A stretch of 64,000 bases of DNA from Leptoclinus maculatus (taxonomy: Eukaryota; Chordata; Actinopteri; Perciformes; Stichaeidae). Made by a program: the position numbers and the translations under genes. The notes beneath the pieces were generated by a model. It was given only the letters and a program-made list of their open reading frames with translations. It was not told the DNA's origin and did not search any database. How positions within the stretch are numbered: position 1 is the first letter of the stretch; every line of letters starts with the position of its first letter. The stretch covers positions 9,410,777-9,474,776 of the forward strand of contig JAVDOI010000005.1 in the NCBI GenBank assembly GCA_032191485.1, given 5' to 3'. This document shows positions 1 through 53,135 of this stretch, one piece after another.

Positions 1-75
1 GTTTCAACAGAAAATGTCAACCATTCCTCACAGTTTAGTCAATTAAGGCATTTCTTTGTGGTTTGTCCTCTATAG

Positions 76-215
76 GCTCTGAGGCCGGTACCTCCACCAA
101 GGGTCTGATGTCCGACACAGTGCCACCTACTAGTAAACCAGAGGAGACGCAGCTTTGTCCATTAACCCCCAACAAGAGGAGGGACAAACTGGACTTTAAA
201 TTGTTACTTGCATGA
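76..215 (+). CDS. 3'-terminal coding exon of an unidentified plus-strand gene (partial)
   Basis: A pyrimidine-rich tract ending in CTATAG at 75 is a good splice acceptor. After it, one frame stays open for 45 codons (2 leading bases, then SEAGTSTKG... to ...KLDFKLLLA) and stops with TGA at 213-215. The tail is hydrophilic, Ser/Thr/Pro-rich, with a basic LTPNKRR motif that resembles a proline-directed phosphorylation site. The other two frames stop early. An AATAAA at 589-594 would end a 3'UTR of about 400 nt. The gene converges tail-to-tail on ppp3cc. I do not recognise the protein; the upstream exons are outside the window. That it is a terminal exon is inferred from acceptor, open frame and poly(A) signal together. 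Confidence 0.5.
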
Positions 216-2090
216 TATGCACTGAGGTCTCATTACAGGGATGAACTTAAGACACTTTTTTTTATACTATAGGGTTTGGGTTAGTGCAACTAGAAACAGC
301 TCCGGCCCTGAATGTGAGCCATATCGTTTTATACATGGTGTGTTATTTTGTCACTATAACGGCAAAGAATACTGACTGGATTTGATTGTTGAACAGTATT
401 CTGTAGTAGTCTGTTAATATTTTATCTCCAAAATATCCTGATGGTCTAACATTTCTGGCACTCAGGTGCATTATAGTGCATAGAAATACTCAAACAGTGA
501 TTGTGAGGACTGCGTTTATCCCGCTGTTCTGTAATATGCTTTGTTTTATTAAAATACTATAAAATAGTAAAAGGCAAAACAGGAACCAATAAATGTTGTT
601 GGCAGTAGTTTCCAATTAAATAACATGTTTTAACCACTTTTACAATCTACTTTTAGGACATTTACAATCGGCACACTGCTTGAGATTTAACCAAAACCTT
701 TAACAGTATAGGTTGCACTTTATCACTACGCACACTTGTCATAGTGCTGCTGGCCTCAATGAGTTCACTGTGTGAACAGGTACGTACACTTTTAAAGGTC
801 TTGAGCTTAATATCTACATTTCAAATTCAGTACTGAAGGTGATGTTTGTTGTAATTTTTTAAACCTTCCATAGCTCAAAAGGGCTGCCTAAATATTTCTT
901 ACAAACCAAATCCTTGTAACTAGATTTGAGTTACCATGACGATTACTGTATATATATATGTGAAAACACAAAACACCATGTTCCTGTGCTGTGTTAAAGA
1001 ACGCCGTAACCTGATGTTGTAAGGCCTTTGACTGAATATCACTCCTCTCTGCTTTAACAGCTCTCGAGCAAGGCATTAACCCCCGACTACCCTCGGGGTT
1101 GCACTGGGCAGCTCCAAGCAAGAATGTCTATGATCAAACAAAAATGCTTCATGTAAATTAAAGATGGAAGATAAACCTTACTTTGTACAAATGCATTGTG
1201 TGCAAAAAAACGAAATGTTAAAGCTTTTTTTTGAGAAAACATTTGTCTTAAAGCTGCATTGATTGTTTTTTGTTCATGCTTTGTCCTCTTGGGAGCAGCG
1301 GAGCAACCAACACGACACTGACATCAGTAACAACGTATTGTTGTAGGTCAACCCTGGAAGTTAGCTCCCACTGGTTCCCTCGGCAAAACGCCAATGGGAT
1401 TTTTCTATTGGATTTTTGTAGAAAATCTGTTCTGTGGCAAACACAGGTTCAGGCATTTAACCAAAAACTAATTTAAAAAAAAAAACTAGAGCCCGGAAGT
1501 GCAAAAAATGCGAAGTCATTTCTGGGTTTTAGGACTCATTCCTGCAGCACCTTTATAAAGAGGCAATCAAAACTCAGAGACCTTTATTTGGAGGCGCTAA
1601 AGATCAAAATGATCTGATGCAGCTTAAAAAGAGCTAAATACAAGATTCGGAGCAAATCTTGCGATTCCACACAGCTCAACGTGGCGGCGGCTGAGCAGGC
1701 GGCTCGCAGCTAACGGTGCTAAGAGCGCTAACAGTGCAAACGAGGGCAACAGTGCTAACAGTGTTTACCTGAGGGGGAAACCGGATGGCGGGCGCTACGC
1801 CTCTGCAACGACAGAACGGGACGTTATCCTCGCTGTATGAGAGCAGTGTAGAGCGGCGACCGCGAGCTAGCCAGTTGGGCACACATGCTAACATGCCGGC
1901 TACATAAACAAAGCACACAGAAAGTTGTATTACAACACACACACGGGGAGATTGACTTCAACATTATACCACCATCTTTACATTACAAACAGTGGTGTGC
2001 TGCTATAGTAACACTCTGAAAATCATAAAGAACCATAAGGTAAAATAATAACAGACATCCAAGACGAGTCAAATAAAACTGTATTTGAAT
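216..2090. other. 3'UTR and convergent intergenic region
   Basis: No coding exon is seen. The first ~400 bases are the likely 3'UTR of the plus-strand gene. Segment 1360-1500 resembles 27395-27560 (shared core around CTGTGGCAAAC), so it is a dispersed repeat. Segment 1570-1940 is GC-rich and full of GCTAAC motifs, also repeat-like. Confidence 0.5.
589..594 (+). terminator. Candidate poly(A) signal of the left-edge plus-strand gene
   Basis: AATAAA lies 374 bases after the TGA at 213-215, in AT-rich sequence. It is the first canonical hexamer seen on the plus strand after that stop. The cleavage site is not determined. Confidence 0.3.
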
Positions 2091-2096
2091 TTTATT
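2091..2096 (-). terminator. ppp3cc: Candidate poly(A) signal of ppp3cc
   Basis: TTTATT on the plus strand reads AATAAA on the minus strand, about 2.2 kb after the ppp3cc stop codon, and is followed on the minus strand by T/GT-rich sequence. Other TTTATT copies exist in the region, so this choice is tentative. Confidence 0.3.
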
Positions 2097-4290
2097 CTTT
2101 TGTTTCAAGTGATACATCTACGTAAAAGATTTCATGGCCTCGCATGACAAATACGGTACAGTTTTTTTTGTTTCCACCCTTTTTTACAGCTATTATAAGA
2201 TTCTTAATGAACAATAACTTATTTTTACATTCTGCGAGGTATGTAATAGGACCTAACAGGAGGTCAGCATACTGTACGGCTCACCCAATAAAGCCTCAAC
2301 TTTAAAACAAAACCAAAATACTTTCCCAGAAGCCTACTGAACGTAACGGCAAACAACAATATTTTGCAAATTTTAAGGATATCAAGATTAATATTATGGA
2401 CATTGAATCTTTAAAAATCATGTGTGACTGAAAGTCTCGCCATCCAAACACACACACACACACACACGCAGATCTTGACGTGTGGCCAAGGTGGCATAGC
2501 ACACGAGCGCAAAAGCCTCATTTGAAAATACAAAAAAAGAGGGTAAATTCACAAGAGAATGGCAAATCGTAACGGTTATTTCCCCCACCTTTTCTTTTTC
2601 AATGACAAAAAGAGAACAGAATTACAGTCAGGTGTGTCGAAGCACCGGTTGAGTTGGTCGTGTGTCTCAGTGAAAGCACGTCTTAAAGGGTTGGGAGTGC
2701 CTGTGAGGAGGAGTGGAGGTGGATGGCTGAACACTTCGGAGCAGAAAAGCGTGTGCACACCAGCGAGCGTTAATTGTCCCCATCACGGTGCGACCACAGG
2801 GTTTCAAAAGTAATATATACTGTATGTATGAGTCAGCTGTGGTTGAGATGATTACAGTACTCTTTAGGCCTCGACAGACAGCCGTTAGTGTGGCGGTACC
2901 TTTCATAGTATCATCCCTGACAAGGGAATGACTCAGTCATGTGTCTGCACAGCGGCGTCATTTCACCCAATGTCAAACATTTCCCTCGTGCGATGCGCAC
3001 GCTTGTCACAATTCAAAAAACATCTGCATTCTGTATAATCAACAGTAGATGGAGATACTGATACAGCTTTTTAAGTGTCTGACAATAAAACACAAATCAT
3101 ACTGACACAATTCTGTTAAATACACTGAAGTTTCCGAAGCAATAATGAGCATCAAGTCTGTTTTCGAGGACAGCGCAGCTCCTCTACTTTCTGAGCAAAC
3201 ATGTCCTCTTTAGTCAAAAAAAAAAGACAACTGAAGAGAAAACACTTTTTGTCGGTTTTGGTTTCTCGTGCCGTACTCTTCGTGCGCCGTGCTCAACCCC
3301 GGAGACGCGGGAGTATTGGCAGGTCTTGCTTGTTTTGATAGAATAAGTCATGCTGTACTGGATATCCCTTTTTTTTTGGTTTAGCGGAGCGAGAACATCC
3401 CAGTTGCCATCAAAGTGAATACAAGTCATAACCAGCACGGAACAGCCAGCAACTACCATCGCACGCGAAGCAATAACCCTTCACTTTATAGAAGGAGTTC
3501 TGTGAACGTTTCATTCACAAATTAGAATACAGAAAGAAAATACTGAACAAAAATACATTCAGCATCTTTGGGGATTCATCAAAGTTTTGTGTAAAATTTA
3601 TAAATAGAACTACAAGTCTTCATTAAATTCCCTTTTTCAAGTATAAAATCTGAATTTGTGATAATTGTCCTGATATCATTTACTTCCCTTATTCTTTTGT
3701 CACCTCTCAACACATGCATCATTAATCGTTCGACTGACGCACATATAAGCAAACACTGTACAGTGTGTAGAACCTCAAGGGCCAAAAACGTCTTCACAAG
3801 AAGCTTGCAAGATCCAAACAAGGCCGTTGAGTCTACAGTATTAGTACTTCAAATGTTCCCCTACCAAACACACGGAGAACAATAAAAAAACAACTTAAAG
3901 TGACTAAAACTGCTGGATAACAAAGGCTGCATCTATATGTATCAACTCAAGTTTATAAAACTATCTTTATTTTTTTAATCATTTTGACATGTATAAGTTA
4001 GGACTTCATTTGAACTGCAAAATGTCTTCAGTGAATGATTTGTTGCTATTAAACAATATATCTAATATATGTAATAAATATTTTTCCCCCAGATAACACA
4101 TGATATATATATTTTGTCAGCAGCTGGAAGTGGTTTCCCAGCACAATCGCTTCCTTTCGTTGTTATCAACCGATTTGTCCGCCTTCTTTCCCCGCCCGAC
4201 TGTGGGCGGGCAGAAGATCAACAGGCTGTGTCAGCGGAGGAGACGGAGGGAGGAGGAGACAGACAGAGAGGGGGAAGGGGGTTCGGTTGC
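2097..4290 (-). other. ppp3cc: Probable 3'UTR of ppp3cc
   Basis: This AT-rich stretch follows the stop codon and shows no exon, no clear transposon and only one short CA run (about 2450-2467). A long 3'UTR is inferred from the lack of other structure and the candidate poly(A) signal at 2091. Transcript data would be needed to confirm its extent. Confidence 0.35.
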
Positions 4291-30020
<25,730 letters not shown>

Positions 30021-30720
30021 CTTCGCTTCGGCTGAGGGCTACTTTCGGGATCAGATCTTGAGGGGGCTCTCCTGCCAGCTGGCCCGGAGACGAGCTAGCA
30101 CCTCCGCCTGGTGGCCGTCCGCTCCGTCCTGACTGACGGTCGTGGTCGGAGGCTCTAACGTAACGTTCGCTCCTTCCAACGAAACGGTACAGATTAGCTC
30201 GCGAACAGAGCTCGAGCTCTTGTTGTGGGTCGACTGGCTAATTACCTAGCTAGCTAGCTGGCAACATGAATGCTAGCGAGTAATTACGGGACAAAGTAGT
30301 AATTCTGACACACAAAAAACTGGAGCAATGTAATACACATGAAAGAACAGAGGCGAGCGTTTGCTATGCAATAGTTGTCTAGTCCAAATAATACCTGGAG
30401 GGAGGCTGCCGTTGTCAAATAATCCGATTTAATTACCCTTTTCTTCAGCTAGTTAGCCAGCTAACATCTTAACGTGTCGGAAAACTGGCGTTTCATCTTC
30501 TACGTGCGGGCCGTTTAGTGTAGAAAACAAAGAGCCTCACGTTAAGTCGGTTAAACGTTACTTGGTGTAGATAAACACCGAGAGTCCCTCCAAAATGCAG
30601 ACGGCGTCTTCACAGTGTATCCTCCCCCTCAGATTAAACTCTAATCTGACAGCAGTGAGGAGACTTCCTACAACATGGTGGAGCCGATGTCACGTGACTA
30701 TGGACATGTAACGTGTGGTT
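30021..30720 (-). promoter_or_regulatory. ppp3cc: 5'UTR and probable promoter of ppp3cc
   Basis: Upstream of the start codon the sequence is GC-richer with several CpGs to about 30200 (5'UTR), then mixed. At 30640-30720 there is a palindromic E-box (30689-30698), CTTCC elements and CCACCATGTTG. No TATA box is evident, as expected for a housekeeping gene. The start of transcription is not determined. Confidence 0.4.
30689..30698. promoter_or_regulatory. ppp3cc: Perfect palindromic CLEAR/E-box site GTCACGTGAC
   Basis: GTCACGTGAC is the full 10-bp palindrome recognised by TFEB/TFE3/MITF and USF factors (CLEAR motif). It lies about 670 bp upstream of the ppp3cc start codon. A 10-mer can occur by chance, so function is inferred from its position. 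Confidence 0.45.
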
Positions 30721-31959
30721 CAGGGTGCGTCCCAAAATACAAACCCTTTGTATTGAGGTGACCTGCTTTTAGTCTTTGCTTCTCCGACCATAACAAAGCA
30801 AACACCTCGAGCGACTGCAGCTAACGCGTCTAACGCGTCTAACGCATGCGGTGTGTCCAATGCGTCCATAGTCCCTGAAAACAGAGATCATGTTTGTACG
30901 TTTAGCTTTTGTTCTTTAAATTGCCATTTTCCCTTCCTGTATTTCTGATGTTTAATACGGCCAATGGGTACTCGATTAGGGTACTGAGACCGGTACCAAG
31001 GTTATGAATCGATCCTCTTCAAGACGAGTCACGATTAAATATGTTACCAGCCTGCGGGAGTCAGAGATACGGCATTCAGGAGGAGGTGTAGTTGTGTCAC
31101 GTTGCAGGAGTTTTCCTTATTTCCACAAATGTATCTGAAAGTTTTATATAAGCACACAAAAACATAATGTTTAACGCCACCAATTCAATTGTGAGCTGAA
31201 AACAAAGACCAGATATTTTGCAAGTGAGTCTACCTGAAGCTCGTTCACGCCACACAAGAAACGCCCACTCTCACGAGAGCCCGGTGTTAGTGGGCGTGCG
31301 ACTGAAGACTTTGCCCGTCAATGACGAGAATGGCTTCGAAAAATAGTTTATTTTGAAGTTCTATATAGTTCAGTGAGTTAAGATACGAAGCCCGCTCAGA
31401 CGGGTTGTAGGTTTTTACAATAGTAAAAAAGCAAACTTCCGTGCATCAAATGGGACTTGAATGCAACATTGAGGAGTAGAGGTGCATTCAAAACCAACTG
31501 TTAGTCACATTATTAATACAATACATTGACATACTGTATCAAAATAAATCATGTCCCAGTAGAAGGCCAGTCTGCAACATACGATAAGGGACAGAACACA
31601 CACTTATATTATAACTAAATATACCTGTGATTTAGTACTGTTAACATTGGATACAAATAGAGTAGAGAAGTATTTATGTAGATATATTTTCATGAAACAT
31701 TGTTATGCGTCTTAGCACTGTCCATCACAGCCTGGCACCATTAAACTGGATTGTCCAAGTTTCTCCACCAGTGTTACTGAAACCCCTCATTCATTATCAC
31801 CCCAGGAACACTAGATGGCTGTCTCGCTTCATTTTCAAAAAAACTATTGCTCAGTGCAAAACTGCAGCAACTGCATGAGCCAACTGAGTGACATTAAAGA
31901 GAGAAGTCAGATGTGCAATAATAAAGCAACTACATAAAAGCAGATACAAAAATCTGAGA
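30721..31959. other. Intergenic region between ppp3cc and vps37b
   Basis: About 1.2 kb. Short AACGCGTCT repeats occur near 30822-30845. No exon or clear transposon seen. Confidence 0.4.
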
Positions 31960-31965
31960 TTTATT
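31960..31965 (-). terminator. vps37b: Candidate poly(A) signal of vps37b
   Basis: TTTATT (AATAAA on the minus strand) lies 1.9 kb after the vps37b stop. Transposon-like sequence is absent between the two, so a long 3'UTR is plausible. Confidence 0.35.
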
Positions 31966-33881
31966 GAACTTGAAAATAGCATTAAATTCCACTGAAACAT
32001 TCATGATAAGTAAATACCTACAACATTACACTGAAAATATCACCAACCACATATAAAACCATGTATAGAGGATCAGTTTGAACGTAAAGAGCAGCTCAAC
32101 AGCTAAACCAACAAACAAGGTGTTGGAGGAATCATCAGACTGGACAAAGAGATCAAAGGCCATGCACAAACAAATTATCCATCGTTACTTTTTTTTTTTT
32201 AGAAATGCTGGTTCGTCGCGATTTTTATGTTTTAGCTTCAGCCATTTCTGTGTGCTTCATTCGTCCTGCGGTCTACTTGTCGTCGTCACCGAGATGTGAC
32301 GCGAAACATTTCAGAGCCCTGTTATTTCACCAATTAAGAAAAAAAACAATAGAAGCGACTGTGGGGGGGGTCAGTGTGTCGCTCTGTCCTGGCGTTTCTG
32401 CTTCTCGTTGGGGAAGCAATGCCAGACAGTCAGAAGCCGCCTCTTCCTACCATCTGGGTGACCATGAAATCGGCAGCAGGAGGAGGAGAGGACCAACTGC
32501 TCTGCTGGCTGGGAGGGAGGAGGGAGGAGGGGGGGGGGGGGCTAACCTCAACAGCTGAGCATAGAGAAACAGGCCCGGGTTAGTCAGCATCGACTTCACT
32601 TCAAGTGTAGGCACTCGTGGCTCTTAAACAGTGCACAGCGACAGCGGTTGGGAGGAGAAAAAATAAAATAAAATGGTTCCTCCAAAACCTGGTTGACCTT
32701 TCGAGTCCCTCCGGAAGTAAAATCTTCCTTGCATGTTTACAAAAGGAGTGTTTGAGCTCGACGTCACAAATGGATATGTTGGGAACGGTTTCACGGTTCA
32801 CTTGCATATAAAAAAGAAAGAAAGAAAGGTTGAACACGGAGTGGAAGTCTTTGGTGCTCAAGTGTGAAACTCAAAAGAACGGTTGCCGTAGTCTCCTGGT
32901 CTCCGATCGAGGAGGATTAAAGACAAAGGCCATTATTAAAAAACAAAAGGGAGTGTTTCATCACGACGGGAACCCACAGAGGAACAGCACACGTCAGAAG
33001 TGTACTGTATGGCTATACAAGAAAAATAAATCCTTCATTTCAGGCAACGAGGCCTCATCATTTGTTACAAAAGTTCAGCCACTAATCCTCTCCTTCAACT
33101 CCCTTTTTTCTTCCACCGAGACGGACCGAGCGCGACAGTCAGCCATCTTGGGACCGAGCAGGTCTGGACTCTCTTGAGGACGCGTCCGCATATTGGAAAA
33201 GTGACACGCCAACCACAGCCCTTCCTTTTACACACACGCGTTAATCAGTCTATCATTAAAATAACTATTAGCACTATGTATCGTAAAACAGACGCCGACA
33301 CTCAAATATCTCCATGTACCTTTGTGAATTTTTTAGATTTCAAAAATAAAAGTCACAGCGTGGATGCAGTTTTCGCCTGAATGTGTTCTGGGATTACTGC
33401 ACAGTAATTAGGGTCTCTCTTAGCTTGCATATACATTACCAGTAAGTTGGTATGCCTGCGGGTGGAAATGACTTATCAAACCCTTTTTTTTTATGACTTT
33501 ACAGTTCCATAAAAGCTTGAGGAACCACTTTTGAAGGGAGGCGAGAGACGGGTGGGCACCGGCAGGAGGCAGAGAAAGTCCCAGCTCAGAGACAGCCTGC
33601 GTCGGGCCCAGCTAAAGCGAGGACCAATCTCGTCTTCTTTTTATTTTGTTTGTTGGGTGTGTTAACGGGAGCGAGAGGTGAGAGCAGATCCACAGAGATT
33701 ATCGGAGATTCAGCTGAACATGACCAGACCGGCCAGCGCGGGTCTGCCCTCTTGCGCTGTGATTGGTCGTATTCCAAGAAAGGCAGACGTCGTAGGAAAA
33801 ATAAATCGTTCTCAGAGGAGTTCCAGTAGTGTAAAGTCTGCGACACGCACTCCTCTTGGAGCGGCAACTGCCTTTATCCAT
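31966..33881 (-). other. vps37b: Probable 3'UTR of vps37b
   Basis: No splice sites, transposon ends or microsatellites apart from short G runs (about 32368-32374 and 32529-32540). Open frames on the plus strand here lack support. Its extent is inferred from the candidate poly(A) signal. Confidence 0.35.
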
Positions 33882-50748
<16,867 letters not shown>

Positions 50749-50940
50749 TTTAGCTGTGGTTGTGTGCTTCTCTCCGCCTGAGATCCTCTTCTCGCTGCTC
50801 AGATTGTGACAGCTGACTGAGCTTCTCTTACAGGAAGTAGAGTCAGGCCCAGTGCTGCCTTCACGTGCTGTCGGACATATGGCGTCCACCGCTAAACCTC
50901 ACAACGAGCGTCGATTGCGGAAAAGAAATCACGGTGTATC
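50749..50940 (-). promoter_or_regulatory. vps37b: 5'UTR and probable core promoter of vps37b
   Basis: Sense-strand elements: CACGTG at 50862-50867 and an ETS-type ACTTCCTG (plus-strand CAGGAAGT, 50831-50838), with no TATA box, within 120 bp upstream of the start codon. ETS and E-box elements are typical of TATA-less housekeeping promoters. The transcription start is not determined. Confidence 0.45.
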
Positions 50941-51107
50941 TAAATATTTTACCAAATTCGACGGTGTCAGCTAATTAACATTATGACATAAAGAAAACAT
51001 ACCAATCTTTTTTTATTCATTCGAATATTATTTAAAGATATAATAAATATCTTATCTGTAAATTAAAGTCATCACAGAGGAGACATTAAATGCAGCATTT
51101 GGTATTA

Positions 51108-51700
51108 TTAGGGCCCGAGCACCGACAACGTCGGGCCGCGAGGTCCCTATTGAAACTGGAGGAATTATTATTATTATTTATCTGTCCATAGAATCGCCTT
51201 TTGGGGGGCTTTATCATATCCCGAAACTCCCCATATTTGGCGAACATATCAGGACTGCGGTAAAATTAGATATTTTATGGGTCTCATGCTCGAGTCTGAC
51301 AAAATTGCTCTCTAGCGCCCCCTAGAAGTTTGACCGGCGGCGCCTCTCACCCAAGTATGTCCGATTTACTTGAAATATTGACACACATGTCCAGCTCCGC
51401 CTACTCTACATATACACATTTCTGCCAACTCCTCCTACACGCTGGGTCTGATTGGTACCAAATTTGCTGTGGATCATTATTGGATCTATATCATCAAAAG
51501 TTACAAAAAGCTTGTTGATATCTCATTGCATTAAGAATATATGAACCAATTAACTTCATAGGGGCGTGGCCTTCTACAGCAATATATATAACTTAAAAAC
51601 CATGTGGCCTATCATCACGAAATCTGTAGCACATGTCCATTGTGTTCTGTGAGGGGCCGTCCAGAGTTTTCAACATGTTCACGGTCATACAAAGCGTACG
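51108..51700 (-). repeat. Dispersed GGGCCCGAGCAC repeat, copy 1
   Basis: Begins GGGCCCGAGCACCGACAACG and continues with GCTCTCTAGCGCCCCCTA, CCAACTCCTCCTACACGCTG and ATAGGGGCGTGGC. The reverse complement of 56290-56942 has the same landmarks in the same order (for example GCTCTCTAGCGCCCCCTA, GAACTCCTCCTACACGCTGG, TTAGGGGCGTGGC), so these are two copies in inverted orientation. Confidence 0.8.
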
Positions 51701-51702
51701 AC

Positions 51703-51725
51703 GGGGGGGGGGGGGGGGGGGGGGG
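51703..51725. repeat. G23 homopolymer
   Basis: 23 consecutive G immediately after dispersed repeat copy 1. Confidence 0.97.
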
Positions 51726-52584
51726 TGTCAGTCATGTACGACTTTAAAGTTTCGTAAAATGTTGATATTTTTCGGTGAACGGAACTTGAATTTTTTTTTT
51801 ATAATTGAAGATCTCGGGCTCAAGCGAACAGCGCCGCGTTTTAGCGCCAACACCATATCCCAACACGCCCGTGTTCAAACCCCTCTAGTCTGGGCCTGGT
51901 CGGTCGGACTGCGTAGCCTCGCCTCTACCCCCGTCAATACAAGTTGGTGCCCCGCCGGCCTGTTCCGAGGAACGACGGGCCTGCCGACGGGGTGCGCTTG
52001 GGCGGGGGCGGCGGTGGCCGCGCTTCCGGCACCAACGATGAGTGCCCGCCCCTTCGGAACCATAAAACGAATAAATCGAAACCTCTTTGTCTGTGAAACC
52101 TGGCCTTGGCAAAAAAAAATAAAAAATAATGTTGGATACATATCTTCTATATACATATTATTGTGTTTGTGTCTATAGTTGGGACTCCTAAAATCTAGAC
52201 CTCTGTCATGTATTGTGATAAAAATGTTGATATGTACTACTTTGGGGGGGGGGGTCTGGAAAAGTAGTACTCTTTGTACTACTGTGAACATGTTGATAAC
52301 TTTGGATGACCCCTAACATACCCTCAAATTTTCATTCCATACAACAACTAGGGGGCGATACAGTAATACACCCATTTTTAGGCATTTTCATTTCCACACG
52401 TGCCACTGTGAAATCCTTATAAAAGCAAAAAAAATCCTGAGGAAGACTTAAGTAAAACAATAATTTATCTGTCTGGATTGTAATGACGATTTAAAATAAT
52501 TAACACAACCTTCTACAGTACATTAACTGCAACATGTTGCCTATCATTGAAGCTGATGTATCAGTTAGTGATAGTGGACATTCA

Positions 52585-52590
52585 TTTATT
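52585..52590 (-). terminator. abcb9: Candidate poly(A) signal of abcb9
   Basis: TTTATT (AATAAA on the minus strand) about 230 nt after the abcb9 stop. No other support. Confidence 0.3.
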
Positions 52591-52820
52591 TCCAGTGGCA
52601 ATGCCAACCCTCTGTGATGTGTTATCATACATTCAAATATATTTTTTGTATTTTTCAGGCAAGTGTTTTGAGTGTTCTGTAGTGTAAATTTAGTCTGAGG
52701 GCCAACGGTACATATGGAATTCATACACATAAATCCCGGAGTGTCCAAAAAAATAAATTCTATTAAACCCTCAAAAACATCCAGCAGTCCATTCCCATTC
52801 CCACACACTGCAGTTCAATC

Positions 52821-53135
52821 TCAGTAGTGCACAATGCACTCCGGCTCGCTGCTGCTGCTGCTTTGTCTCCTCCGCTGCCGTCCGCCGCCAGACTTCCGGT
52901 TGACTCCTTCGGCCGGGTTGAGGACCACCTCCCCCATCTCGATGCCCAGAACCTGCCTCTGCACCAGCTTGCAGTAGAGCCCCCCGCCGGCCATCAGCTG
53001 AGCGTGAGACCCCTGCTCGACCACACAGCCCCTGTCGATCACGACGATGTTGTCCGCCCTCTCCACCGTGCTGAGCCGGTGGGCGATCACCAGCACCGTG
53101 TGCTCCCGCATGATGTCGTTCAGAGCCATCTGGAC
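52821..53135 (-). CDS. abcb9: abcb9 coding exon 11 (last)
   Basis: Residues 701-804: VQMALNDIM, the H-loop region HTVLVIAHRLSTVE (His719), the end of the NBD (YCKLVQRQVLG), then a tail with a basic patch, five serines and CIVHY. The tail beyond LG is not conserved with mammals as far as I can tell. Confidence 0.94.
   Translation of the reverse strand, partial: VQMALNDIMREHTVLVIAHRLSTVERADNIVVIDRGCVVEQGSHAQLMAGGGLYCKLVQRQVLGIEMGEVVLNPAEGVNRKSGGGRQRRRQSSSSSEPECIVHY

Larger units (their letters stand above)
50941..52584. other. Intergenic region between vps37b and abcb9
   Basis: Contains the inverted dispersed repeat (51108-51700), a G23 run (51703-51725) and a GC-rich island (51830-52050). 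No supported exon; the open frames over the GC-rich island run on both strands. Confidence 0.5.

Noticed and set aside
50749..50889. In-frame upstream ATG adding 47 residues to VPS37B
   Set aside because: The family starts near MTQLNE-type sequence and the total of 286 residues already matches; the extension covers the probable promoter and 5'UTR.
51633..52178. 181-codon plus-strand and 138-codon minus-strand open frames
   Set aside because: They cross a G23 run and a GC-rich block, where stop codons are rare on both strands; no recognisable domain.
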